Shown in pieces: positions 26,459-34,791 of a stretch of 64,000 bases of DNA; within the stretch, counting starts at the first letter, position 1; each line of letters begins with the position of its first letter. Source of the DNA: SZUA-309 sp965233675 (GTDB taxonomy: Bacteria > Pseudomonadota > Gammaproteobacteria > Pseudomonadales > Azotimanducaceae); assembly GCA_965233675.1 (NCBI GenBank), contig OZ247498.1:124001-188000 (forward strand). The letters are read 5' to 3'. Position numbers and translations under genes: made by a program. A model generated the notes under the pieces. That model was not told the DNA's origin. It did not search any database and saw nothing but the letters and a program-made list of their open reading frames with translations.

Positions 26459-27346
26459 GTGAATCCCCCCAACTCTGTGCATCGAAAAAGGACGTTCGAG
26501 GCAGGTCGAAGCGCACTGCTTGGCCTGGTGCTTATCAGCACGCTGGTACTTGCCGGATGTAGCGGCAGTTCCTCCTCCTCCGGTAATCGTTCAAACAGTG
26601 ACAACAGCGGCAGCACGCCTGCCTCTGTGTCCTTCAGTGCGTCCAGCACGCTCATTGCCAGTGGCAGCGCCGTTACCCTCAGCTGGTCCGCCACCAATGC
26701 GAACAGCTGCACGGCCTCGGATGGCTGGGCCGGCAGCAAGTCATTGAGTGGGTCGGAATCTGTGGGCCCGCTGACACAGGACACCGGCTTCACCCTCAGC
26801 TGTTCCGGTGATGGCGGGGGCAGCGTTCGCCAGATCACGGTCCGTATCGACCAGGGCAACGGCGCCAGTGTTTCGCTCACCGCCGACCCGGAATACGTTG
26901 AGAGCGGTGGCAGCAGCACGCTGAGCTGGACGGCGACCGATGCGGACAGTTGTACGGCCAGCGGGGGTTGGTCAGGGGATCGGCCAACTTCGGGATCCTT
27001 CACCGCAGGCCCGATCAATGCGGATACCACCTATCAGCTCAGCTGCAGCGGCCCGAGCGGAACGGCCATGGGCATGGTGACGGTTCAGATCGCGGACAAA
27101 GTGCTGCGCTGGCAGGCGCCGACCGAGAACGTGGACGGCACGCCGCTGACCGATCTCGCCGGTTACGTGATCTACTGGGGTACCAGCAGCCGTAACTATA
27201 CCGGCAGCCACACCATCAACTCCCCGACCACCACCGAGTGGGAGGCCACCATGGCGGCGGGCAGCTACTATTTCGCGATGACGGCGTTCGACGCACAGAA
27301 CAACGAGAGCGGCTACTCCAACGAGGTGCTCAAGATCATTCCCTGA
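26459..27346 (+). CDS. Lipoprotein with two Ig-like repeats and a C-terminal FN3-like domain
   Basis: A 295-residue predicted lipoprotein. The signal peptide ends in the lipobox LVLAGC (Cys at about 32), followed by a serine-rich linker. Two homologous Ig-like repeats follow (about 50-135 and 138-215), each with a paired-cysteine pattern: N-SCTASDGWAG and D-SCTASGGWSG, then LSCSG. A C-terminal fibronectin-type-III-like domain (about 217-295) contains NVDGTPLTDLAGYVIYWGTS and ends NESGYSNEVLK. It is the larger of two tandem paralogues. Likely anchored to the outer membrane and surface-exposed or periplasmic; the ligand is unknown. The start is GTG at 26459, with an in-frame GTG six codons later. 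It lies beside EPS/PrsT-type genes. Confidence 0.82.
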   Translation: MNPPNSVHRKRTFEAGRSALLGLVLISTLVLAGCSGSSSSSGNRSNSDNSGSTPASVSFSASSTLIASGSAVTLSWSATNANSCTASDGWAGSKSLSGSESVGPLTQDTGFTLSCSGDGGGSVRQITVRIDQGNGASVSLTADPEYVESGGSSTLSWTATDADSCTASGGWSGDRPTSGSFTAGPINADTTYQLSCSGPSGTAMGMVTVQIADKVLRWQAPTENVDGTPLTDLAGYVIYWGTSSRNYTGSHTINSPTTTEWEATMAAGSYYFAMTAFDAQNNESGYSNEVLKIIP

Positions 27347-27569
27347 TCTGCACCGCCCCGTGACGCAGGTCACGTTCTCTCAGACCCACCTCACTTTTTT
27401 ACAATTTGCCGACTCGCGCACGGGGCGGCGCCTGTTGCTGCGAGATACTCCAGGCGACATTGACTTTACGTGTGCAGTTTACCTGACATTATGGCGGCAC
27501 GCCGCCCACGGCAGGCACACGTTGTTGTAGGCATGACATCCTGGAGTGGACAACGTGGGAAAGAGAACG

Positions 27570-28310
27570 ATGAGACACCGGCCGGCGGACAGGACATTTG
27601 CCGCGCCGATCCTGAACGCGCCTGCCCTGAGCGCATTCACCCTGACTATGATTCTGCTGGCCGCTGGCTGTACGGGTAGCAGTTCAAAGTCTGACGATGT
27701 CGCAACGGCCTCGGTGCCGTCAACGGGCTCGGGCTCCACAGCGGGTACAGGTTCCACCGGAGGTACCGGTAGTGGCTCGGGGACTGGAACTGGCTCCGGC
27801 AGCACGCCACCGGCCGCCGGCGAACCCACCGTGACGCTGTCCGCCTCCGATCTGCAGATCAGTGAAGGCGACAGTGTGAATCTGAGCTGGACAACCACCG
27901 ATGCCGACAGTTGCACGGCCAGTGGCGGCTGGTCCGGCGCCCTGCCGGCCAATGGCGCCCGGAACGTCGGTCCTCTGAACGCGGGCACGACCTTCAGCCT
28001 GAGCTGCACCGGCGCCGGAGGCAGCGCGCTGGAGATGCTCAGTGTCAGCGTGATCGGTCCTGTGCAGCTTTCCTGGGTCGCACCCGAGGAAAATGTCGAC
28101 GGCTCCTCACTGACGGATCTGGCCGGCTACCGCATCTACTACGGAACGAGCAGCCGCAGTTATTCGGACATGGTCGATCTGGCCAATCCTGCGGCAACGG
28201 CGCATACGCTCACCCTGGCCAGCGGCGACTACTATGTGGCCATGACGGCGCTCGACGGAGAAGGCAACGAGAGTGCCTACTCGAATGAGGTCATCAAGAC
28301 CCGGCTGTAG
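27570..28310 (+). CDS. Paralogous lipoprotein with one Ig-like repeat and FN3-like domain
   Basis: A 246-residue predicted lipoprotein from the ATG at 27570, chosen because a purine-rich gggaaagag precedes it; a GTG at 27546 is possible. The signal peptide ends ILLAAGC, followed by a long G/S/T linker. There is one Ig-like repeat with SCTASGGWSGALP and LSCTGAGG, and the C-terminal FN3-like domain has NVDGSSLTDLAGYRIYYGTS and ends NESAYSNEVIK. The last 170 residues are clearly homologous to the upstream lipoprotein, indicating tandem duplication with loss or gain of one Ig repeat. Probably outer-membrane anchored. Function unknown. Confidence 0.82.
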   Translation: MRHRPADRTFAAPILNAPALSAFTLTMILLAAGCTGSSSKSDDVATASVPSTGSGSTAGTGSTGGTGSGSGTGTGSGSTPPAAGEPTVTLSASDLQISEGDSVNLSWTTTDADSCTASGGWSGALPANGARNVGPLNAGTTFSLSCTGAGGSALEMLSVSVIGPVQLSWVAPEENVDGSSLTDLAGYRIYYGTSSRSYSDMVDLANPAATAHTLTLASGDYYVAMTALDGEGNESAYSNEVIKTRL

Positions 28311-28438
28311 GGGCCGACGAATGCGGGGCGCTACGCGCCTGCCGGCAACGACTTCAACTACTTATTGCTTGCAAGTTTCCGACGTGGGCCGGCATCGAGT
28401 CAGAGCCCGTGCGTTAAAATCCTGTGGTTAAGCAGGAC

Positions 28439-28462
28439 ATGGGTCACCACATGGGTCACCAA
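28439..28462 (+). repeat. 12-nt direct repeat, 2 units, at translation start
   Basis: atgggtcaccac is followed directly by atgggtcaccaa. Each unit supplies an in-frame ATG for the PrsT-like gene, giving two stacked potential start codons. Confidence 0.85.
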
Positions 28463-31213
28463 AGGATGCGCGCCTTTCTTCTCTCTTTACCATTGCTTCT
28501 TCTGCTGGGTGCCTGCGACGGTGTCAGCGCCCCCGAGCACTATGCTTCTGCCCAGGGCTACTTCGAACAGAGTGACTATCAGACCGCGGTGGTGGAGCTC
28601 AAAAACGCCCTGCAGAAAGATCCGGAACTGGGGGATGCCCGCCTTCTGCTGGCCAGAATCTACGAGCTTCAGGGCCAGTATTCAGATGCTTTGCGTGAGT
28701 TCGAGCGGGCTCAGAACCTGCAGGTCGAAGATCCGGGTCTGGCAACCGGCATTCTGTATGCCAAGCTGCAGTTGGGTCGCTTTCAGGAAGTCATCGGTGA
28801 GCTGGCCGAGCGGGAGACGCTGACTCCGGAGCTCACATTGATCCTGGCTGACGCCTACCTGGCGGCAGAGGATCTGGAGCAGGCATCCACCCTTTACCAG
28901 GCGATAGCGGGTACTGCGGGAGGGGCACGGGGAATAGGCACTATCGCCTGGTTCCATGGTGATCTGGATACTGCCCGGGCGCGACTGGCAGAAGCGGTGC
29001 AACTGGATCCCATGGACAGGGACTCCTGGGTCCGTCAGGGCGAACTGGCACTTTCCGAGCAACGGTTCGATTCGGCTGCCGAGGCATTCGCCAATGGCAA
29101 GGCGCTTCCGGGTGGCGGCGTCAGCGGCGGTCTGGGACTCGCCCGTACCTATCTTGCCCAGGGGCGACTCGATGAGGCCCTCGTTGAGACGGAAGCGGTG
29201 CTTGTGGAAGTGCCGGGCCTCTATCTGGCCCACTACGTGGAGGCGCTGATCAAATACGGTCAGGATGACGTGGAAGGCGCTGAGGCCGCCATCCGCCAGG
29301 TGCAACGGGTTATGCCCGATCACACCCCGAGTCTCTATCTCATGGGGGCGATCAAATTCCGGCAGGGGCAGTTGAACCAGGCAGAGGGCAGCCTGCTGCG
29401 ATACCTCTCCAGGGATCGCAGCAACGAATCAGCGGCCAAACTGCTGGGCGTGGTGCGTGCTCAGAAAGGCGATCTCGATGGCACCATCGAGACGCTGCTA
29501 CCCTACGCCTCGACCTCCGAAGACCCTCAGTTGCTGGCCATGCTCGGGACCGCCCAATTGCGGCAAGGTGCCATGAGCGACGCCACTGTGACGCTGGAAC
29601 GGGCGGTGGCGCTGGCACCGGATGCCGCGGCATTCCGCAACCAGCTGGCGTTGTCCCTCCTTTCATCCGGTGAGGAAGACCGCGCGGTCTCAGAACTCGA
29701 GTCCGCCATTTCCGTCGACGGCTCTCAGTTTCAGAGTGACTACCTGATGGCGATGTTGAGCCTGAAGAAAGGAGCATTCGATGAAGCGCTCGCCGCGGCC
29801 GGGCGGATGATCGAGAAGAGTCCTGAACTGCCGATGGGATACAACCTGAAAGGGGCTGCGCTGCTCGGGCAGGGGGATGAACCAGGCGCTCGGGCCGCAT
29901 TCGTCGAAGCCAGCCGAATTGCCCCGGATTTCCTGCCGTCCGCACAGAATCTGGCGCGACTGGACGAAGCGGCAGGTGATTCCGCCGCTGCCCGGGCCCG
30001 CTACCAGAACGTGATCAGCGTGTCCGAAGACAACGTGGCCGCCCGCCTGGCCCTGGCTGATCTCGCTGCCGCCGATGGGTTGAACGATCTTGCCCGGGAA
30101 CAGCTGGCGGCGGCGGCACTCGCGGACCCGAAGTCGGTACCGGCCCATATGGGCCTCGCGCGACTGGCTTTGCGCGATGATGCGGCAGGGGAGGCGAAAC
30201 GGCATGCGGAGGATGCGCTTGGCATCGCGCCCGAACAGGCGTCCGTCCTGCTGTTGAACGGGCAACTGGCCCTTCGCGATGGGGATCGCGACAGCGCAAG
30301 ATCTCATGCCCTGCGACTCGGCCGGGTGTTGCGCGGCGATGCCCTCGATGGCGCGTTCGCCCTCGCAGTGAGCCGATTGCAGAGAGAGTCCGGGTTGGCT
30401 CAGGAAGCCCGGGAGACGCTGGCGCAGATCGGCACCGCGCCCACCGATCCGGCGCTGCAGGAAGCCCTGCTGGTTGAGTCGGTTCAGATTGAGATTGCCG
30501 CCGGGGCAGCAGAAGCGGCTGGACAGCGTCTCAACGACCTGCGTGCCGGCGCACCGGATGCAGAGGCTCTACGGTTGCTCACGGCAGAGGTACTGATGCT
30601 GGAAGGGCGGACGTCCGAAGCAATGGCAGGCTACGCCGAGCTGGCCGCGGAAGGGAATCGCCGCTCGGTGTTACGCCTGGCTGCATTGCAGCAGCAGGCG
30701 GGTGAACTGGATGCGGCCGTCTCGCTGATTGATGACTGGTTGCAGTCCCACCCTGACGACGAAGCGGCCCAGTTGATCCGCGCGAATGCGTTGCTCAGGT
30801 CCGACCGTAATCGGGCCATTGCCCAGTACGAAGCCATGGCGGACAGCGAGAACCCGGTGGCCCTGAACAATCTGGCCTGGCTCTATATGGAATCCGGCGA
30901 CGAGCGTGCCGTTGCGACGGCGGAACGGGCGCTGGCCCTGGCCCCGGACAATGCGGATATCGCCGATACGCTCGGCTGGATTCTGGTTCAGGACGGTCAG
31001 GCGGAGCGTGCGATCGGTTTCATCCGGCGCAGCAGTGAACAGAAACCGGACGATGCCACCGTTCTCTACCATCTGGGTGTGGCCTATCTGGACGCCGGGC
31101 GGATCTCAGCAGGCAGAGATGCGCTGGAGTCTGCGATTCTGATGGGGTCGTTCCCGGAGCGGGAAGAGGCGGAGCGCCGGCTGTCGGAACTCAACCTGGA
31201 AGAACAGGCCTGA
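28439..31213 (+). CDS. prsT: PrsT-like PEP-CTERM/EPS-system TPR lipoprotein
   Basis: About 924 residues. An N-terminal lipoprotein signal (FLLSLPLLLLLGAC) is followed by an almost continuous array of tetratricopeptide repeats, for example YFEQSDYQTAVVELKNALQK and the late AERALALAPDNADIADTLGW. Size and organisation match PrsT, the TPR lipoprotein found with PEP-CTERM/exosortase and exopolysaccharide loci. Several in-frame starts (28424 GTG; 28439, 28451 and 28466 ATG) precede the signal peptide, and none has an ideal ribosome binding site; I took 28439. Likely anchored to the outer membrane with its TPRs scaffolding polysaccharide export. No exosortase or PEP-CTERM substrate is seen in the window. 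Confidence 0.85.
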   Translation: MGHHMGHQRMRAFLLSLPLLLLLGACDGVSAPEHYASAQGYFEQSDYQTAVVELKNALQKDPELGDARLLLARIYELQGQYSDALREFERAQNLQVEDPGLATGILYAKLQLGRFQEVIGELAERETLTPELTLILADAYLAAEDLEQASTLYQAIAGTAGGARGIGTIAWFHGDLDTARARLAEAVQLDPMDRDSWVRQGELALSEQRFDSAAEAFANGKALPGGGVSGGLGLARTYLAQGRLDEALVETEAVLVEVPGLYLAHYVEALIKYGQDDVEGAEAAIRQVQRVMPDHTPSLYLMGAIKFRQGQLNQAEGSLLRYLSRDRSNESAAKLLGVVRAQKGDLDGTIETLLPYASTSEDPQLLAMLGTAQLRQGAMSDATVTLERAVALAPDAAAFRNQLALSLLSSGEEDRAVSELESAISVDGSQFQSDYLMAMLSLKKGAFDEALAAAGRMIEKSPELPMGYNLKGAALLGQGDEPGARAAFVEASRIAPDFLPSAQNLARLDEAAGDSAAARARYQNVISVSEDNVAARLALADLAAADGLNDLAREQLAAAALADPKSVPAHMGLARLALRDDAAGEAKRHAEDALGIAPEQASVLLLNGQLALRDGDRDSARSHALRLGRVLRGDALDGAFALAVSRLQRESGLAQEARETLAQIGTAPTDPALQEALLVESVQIEIAAGAAEAAGQRLNDLRAGAPDAEALRLLTAEVLMLEGRTSEAMAGYAELAAEGNRRSVLRLAALQQQAGELDAAVSLIDDWLQSHPDDEAAQLIRANALLRSDRNRAIAQYEAMADSENPVALNNLAWLYMESGDERAVATAERALALAPDNADIADTLGWILVQDGQAERAIGFIRRSSEQKPDDATVLYHLGVAYLDAGRISAGRDALESAILMGSFPEREEAERRLSELNLEEQA

Positions 31214-31243
31214 TCGGGTCTGTTCTTTCCCAGGTTTTTCCGC

Positions 31244-32593
31244 TCAGGGGTCCGCCGTCGCACCGGGGGTACGTCGTGCCCCCCAGAAGGTCCAGTAGAT
31301 CTGGATGCTGCCGATCCACTCGTCGTAACTCATGGTGGTCAGAGCGTCCCGCTTTTCGTAGCGCACGCCCCAGTTCAGATCCAGAGACCGACCGAGCCGG
31401 TGATCGACGCGAAATCCCGCGCGCAGTTCGTCCTGGTCGTCGCCGATGAGGTCTCCTACATCCGGAAAATCCCGGTTGGAAAAGTCAGCGTAGAGGTCGA
31501 ACGTCGTGGTTCGGGTCAGGTTGCGACGAAAATCGGCTCGGACGCCCTTTTGCGTGTTGGTCAGCGGGCGACCGGTTGCCTGTGCCACGTCATCGGCATA
31601 GTCCTGTTTCGTCCAGTAGCCACCCAGTGTCAGGGTGTTGGCACCCAGTAACTGGGTGTAACCGATGTCGGCTCTCGTTTCTTCGAAGGCTGCGTTGATG
31701 TCGGTGGTATCGCTGGCAGTGCCGCCGCTGGCGAGATCACTGCTCTGATCCGTGATCATCTGTGATCCGGACAGAGTGAAGGTCGCCGTGGGTGTGGCTG
31801 CCCAGGACAGTGAGCCGGAGTAAATCGGGTCGCCGGTGGTGCCTCTGCCTTCCCGCTCATACCAGTTGTAGCCCACATTGATTTCCAGTTCGACCGTACC
31901 GCTGTCCTGCAGGTAGCCCAGACTGGCGACCGTGTATTCCGCATCCGGGAACAGGCCTTCGTATTCGATATTGCTGTAGGTGCCGAGCGCGACCAGCGTC
32001 CGGTTCTCGGAGAGCCCCATGAGATAGCGTAGCGTGCCGTTGTGGCGCTGACTGTCCGTCTGGGTTCTGTTGGCGTGAATGTCCCGGAACAGATATTCGA
32101 GTTGTAACTCGTCAGCGGCACGGGGCTGGAAGCGCAACCGACTGCCTGCGTCGGTGGTGGAGACGACCTGCCGGTTGGCCTGTGTGGCGGTCTGAAGCGC
32201 CTGTTCAGTGGATTCGGTGCGGTCGTTGCTGAGGAAGAAGTCCAGCCGGTCGGCCAGTGCGTGCCATTCAATCGCCGCGTTGCCGATCAGCCGGTTTTCG
32301 TCCTGCCAGTAATCCTCGGTGTATATCCGCCGGATGTAGCTGTAATCCACATCCATCTCCAGGCTGGCGGTATCCTCGGCCACCCTGAGAGTCGCACCCG
32401 GCAGGTGGACCCACTCACCGATCTCATCTGTTTCGGTGCGGAGTGTGTTGGACGTGTACTCCGCCGTGTATTCCGCCGCTGCTTCGACTTCGATGGCCTG
32501 GGCGGCGTTCGAAATCGCTGCCGCACCCACCGCCAGCGCGATGGCGGACGCTGCCGCCCGCCGATCGTACGGAACCGGTCGCTTAGAACGCAC
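31244..32593 (-). CDS. Outer-membrane beta-barrel protein of EPS/PEP-CTERM-associated type
   Basis: A 449-residue protein with a cleavable signal peptide (ASAIALAVGAAAISNAAQA) and a body of alternating amphipathic strands rich in aromatic and charged residues, such as YSNIEYEGLFPDAEYTVASL and RTTTFDLYADFSNRDFPDVG. It finishes on an aromatic-containing strand (IQIYWTFWG), typical of outer-membrane barrels. The gene directly follows the EPS export lipoprotein gene with an 11-nt overlap and starts with GTG. This pairing is typical of EpsL-like or PEP-CTERM-associated barrel proteins. It probably forms an outer-membrane pore for polysaccharide; this is inference from context. Confidence 0.8.
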   Translation of the reverse strand: MRSKRPVPYDRRAAASAIALAVGAAAISNAAQAIEVEAAAEYTAEYTSNTLRTETDEIGEWVHLPGATLRVAEDTASLEMDVDYSYIRRIYTEDYWQDENRLIGNAAIEWHALADRLDFFLSNDRTESTEQALQTATQANRQVVSTTDAGSRLRFQPRAADELQLEYLFRDIHANRTQTDSQRHNGTLRYLMGLSENRTLVALGTYSNIEYEGLFPDAEYTVASLGYLQDSGTVELEINVGYNWYEREGRGTTGDPIYSGSLSWAATPTATFTLSGSQMITDQSSDLASGGTASDTTDINAAFEETRADIGYTQLLGANTLTLGGYWTKQDYADDVAQATGRPLTNTQKGVRADFRRNLTRTTTFDLYADFSNRDFPDVGDLIGDDQDELRAGFRVDHRLGRSLDLNWGVRYEKRDALTTMSYDEWIGSIQIYWTFWGARRTPGATADP

Positions 32594-33215
32594 GTTCAGG
32601 CACCGTCACCACGTCGCCGGGTTGCAGTGAGTAATTGGTGGCCATTTCGCCACGATGCAGAATGCGGTTCAGCTGTATGTCCAGCCGCTCTCCGCTGCGT
32701 CGATACAGTACCGCACCCCCTTCATTGGCGAACTCGGTGGTACCGCCCGCTTCCAGGACGATATCGAGAACGGTCATACCCTGGCGATACGGCAGGGAAA
32801 GTGGTTCTTCCACAGCCCCGGTCACCCTGACCCTGGAACGATACTGATCGCTTCCCATGTCGGTGACGATCACCGTGACGTACGGGTCGCGGATGAAGGT
32901 GGCCAACCGCTCCGTGATATCCGCCGCGACTTCTTCCGGAGTTTTGTCTCCCACCATCACGTCGCCGGCCAGAGGTACGGAAACCTTGCCGTCCGGTCGA
33001 ACGGGCACATCCACGCTCAAGTCTTCGTTACGCCAGACATTGATGCTCAGTGCATCCCCGACCCCGATCCGGTACTCGTCCGTGAATTCGGGGGCCGCAG
33101 TGGGGGCGGCCGGTGGCGGTGCCGAGGTGCTGCAGGCACCCAGCAGGGCGATGAGCAATCCAGCAAGAATCGCTCTTGAGCCCGTGTACAGTAAATTAAG
33201 TTGCGATGTGCCCAT
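32583..33215 (-). CDS. Polysaccharide export lipoprotein (Wza/EpsE-like, PEP-CTERM/XrtA type)
   Basis: A 210-residue lipoprotein with lipobox IALLGACS (Cys about 28). It has the polysaccharide biosynthesis/export domain (YRIGVGDALSINVWRNEDLS, then VRPDGKVSVPLAGDVMVGDK) and one SLBB-like domain (VRVTGAVEEPLSLPYRQGMT, ending LQPGDVVTVPERAF). It is much shorter than Wza, matching the short exporters of exosortase-linked EPS loci. Likely located in the periplasm/outer membrane as part of the export conduit with the barrel protein encoded just downstream. No polymerase, Wzc-like kinase or glycosyltransferase operon accompanies it here. Confidence 0.88.
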   Translation of the reverse strand: MGTSQLNLLYTGSRAILAGLLIALLGACSTSAPPPAAPTAAPEFTDEYRIGVGDALSINVWRNEDLSVDVPVRPDGKVSVPLAGDVMVGDKTPEEVAADITERLATFIRDPYVTVIVTDMGSDQYRSRVRVTGAVEEPLSLPYRQGMTVLDIVLEAGGTTEFANEGGAVLYRRSGERLDIQLNRILHRGEMATNYSLQPGDVVTVPERAF

Positions 33216-33310
33216 CCCTCGATCTCTCCAGTCAACGCAAAGAAAGCAGCAGGTGCTGCAGATAGCTGCGTCAATAATACCGCCTTTCCAGGTCTGACGG
33301 ACGCCTTCAA

Positions 33311-33322
33311 AGAGGCGCTTAC
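33311..33322 (+). promoter_or_regulatory. Recurrent 12-mer (copy 2) between EPS export and DUF6316-like genes
   Basis: agaggcgcttac followed by aac and tcct, as at 26337. It lies in the 220-bp divergent gap, 113 bp before the DUF6316-like ATG and 95 bp from the EPS export start. The two copies agree at about 16 of 20 positions over the extended site. Confidence 0.4.
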
Positions 33323-33435
33323 AACTCCTACAGCGGTGTCACAGTTGAGCCACATGGGCGGCACAGACCCGGCCCGGCGACTCGCCAACAATGGGCGTCC
33401 AGACATTGAAAACCGAATCGGGAGCTGAAACACGG

Positions 33436-33771
33436 ATGGCCAACAGAAGGGACGAAGAACCGAAGACCTGGTTTAGAGCCAAGAGAGTTTTCCGGGTCGA
33501 TGGGGAGTGGTTCATTCACACCCGGGAAGGTATTGCTGTTGGGCCCTATACCGACAGGTTCGCCGCGGATGTGGACGCGGAGATGCTGAAGTCGCTGCTC
33601 GTTGGTGTGGAGGGCGTGGAAGCCCACAGCCTGATCCGTGAATTCATGGAAAACGGCGGCCACAACATCGGGGGTGCCCGGAAGCCCTCACTCGATGTGG
33701 ATCCGGAAGAAGTGGCCAGCCTGCTGGATGATGAAGAATGGAGTCTGGATCAGGTGCGGCAACTCAGCTGA
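33436..33771 (+). CDS. Small DUF6316-like protein
   Basis: A 111-residue soluble acidic protein from the ATG at 33436; the frame is open to 33391, but the motif begins after this ATG. The N-terminal half has the pattern of DUF6316: PKTWFRAKRVFRVDGEWFIH, TREGIAVGPYTDRFAAD. The C-terminal half is acidic (VDPEEVASLLDDEEWSLD). Family function is unknown. It is divergently transcribed from the EPS export/barrel pair and shares the recurrent 12-mer with the lipoprotein promoter, so a role in envelope regulation is possible but unproven. The gene ends in a 14-bp palindrome at 33761-33774. Confidence 0.75.
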   Translation: MANRRDEEPKTWFRAKRVFRVDGEWFIHTREGIAVGPYTDRFAADVDAEMLKSLLVGVEGVEAHSLIREFMENGGHNIGGARKPSLDVDPEEVASLLDDEEWSLDQVRQLS

Positions 33772-33844
33772 GTTCGCTGAACTGAGTCCGCCAGTTGAGT
33801 CTGGCAGGACAGCGGTTGTAAGGACGGCGTGCGTGCAGGGGAGT

Positions 33845-33870
33845 GGCCGCTGAGTTCACCCTCAGTGGCC
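33845..33870. terminator. Hairpin between convergent genes
   Basis: A 10-bp stem (33845-33854 with 33861-33870, one G-T pair) and a 6-nt loop ttcacc. It overlaps the stop codon of the minus-strand enoyl-CoA hydratase gene in the 90-bp convergent gap. No T-run follows on either strand, so intrinsic termination is uncertain. Confidence 0.4.
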
Positions 33871-34671
33871 TCGGAAATCTGGGGTTCTCTTTTCCCTGAA
33901 CGCACGTCGTCCTTCTTTGTAATCTTCCGAGTCGAAGCATTCGTCAACAAGCGTGTGTACGCGCCTCAGGTCTTCTTCCCGCTCGCCACGCTCCCAGGCA
34001 TTGATCGCTGCCTTGGCGGCCTTCACGGTCAAGGGCGCGTTCCCGGCAATGCGTTCGGCGTAGGCAATGGTTTCCGTTTCGATCGTTTCTCTCGAAAAAA
34101 CCTGGTTGATCAGTCCCATTCCATGGGCTTCATCCGCGCCCATGAAGCGGGCTGAAAACATGATGTCTCGAGCACGGGCCGGGCCAACGAGACGGGCGAG
34201 TTTTGCCAGCCCGTCATACTCGTAGCCCAGGCCCAGTTTTGCTGCTGGAATGCCGAAAGTGGCGTCCGGGGTGGCGATACGGATATCTGCGGACAGTGCT
34301 GTGGCAAGACCGCCACCGATACAGTAGCCCTCGATGAGGGCGATCAGCGGCTTGTCGAATCCGGCCAGCCAGCGGTTGGCCCGTCCTGCGATCTTGCCGT
34401 ACTCGTCCTTCTGGGCGGCAGTGCTCCGCTTGGTGTCGAATTCGGAAATGTCCGCGCCGGAGACGAACGCCTTGCCACCAGCCCCCCGCAGAACGGCAAC
34501 CCGGACATCCGGATCCGAATCGTAAGCTTCCAGGACATCGCCGATACCCTGCCACATCTCCAGCGAGAGGGCGTTGTGCCGTTCCGGCTGATTGAAGATC
34601 AGCCAGCCGATGCCGTCATCGTCTATCCGGCCGACGATCTTGCTGGTCTGTAACTCGAGTTCTCGCGCCAT
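33862..34671 (-). CDS. Enoyl-CoA hydratase/isomerase family protein
   Basis: A 269-residue crotonase-fold protein. The acyl-CoA oxyanion hole is seen in FVSGADISEF and in GYCIGGGLATALSADIRIA. The usual second catalytic region reads FGIPAAKLGLGYEYDG, without the classical GAGGTQRL, so activity may not be a standard hydratase reaction. Expected cytosolic, acting on acyl-CoA intermediates. It is divergent (120 bp) from the acyl-CoA dehydrogenase at 34792, a plausible functional partner in one oxidation route. Confidence 0.9.
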   Translation of the reverse strand: MARELELQTSKIVGRIDDDGIGWLIFNQPERHNALSLEMWQGIGDVLEAYDSDPDVRVAVLRGAGGKAFVSGADISEFDTKRSTAAQKDEYGKIAGRANRWLAGFDKPLIALIEGYCIGGGLATALSADIRIATPDATFGIPAAKLGLGYEYDGLAKLARLVGPARARDIMFSARFMGADEAHGMGLINQVFSRETIETETIAYAERIAGNAPLTVKAAKAAINAWERGEREEDLRRVHTLVDECFDSEDYKEGRRAFREKRTPDFRGH

Positions 34672-34791
34672 GGGCCACCCGTCCGTTGCGGTCGTGAATT
34701 GAAGGAAAGGGCGGAGAAGTTAAACCGTTGCCACCGGCTTTGCCAACCCTCCAGGAAACGGCGAAACTCGGTCGCTTGGAATGGAGGCAGC

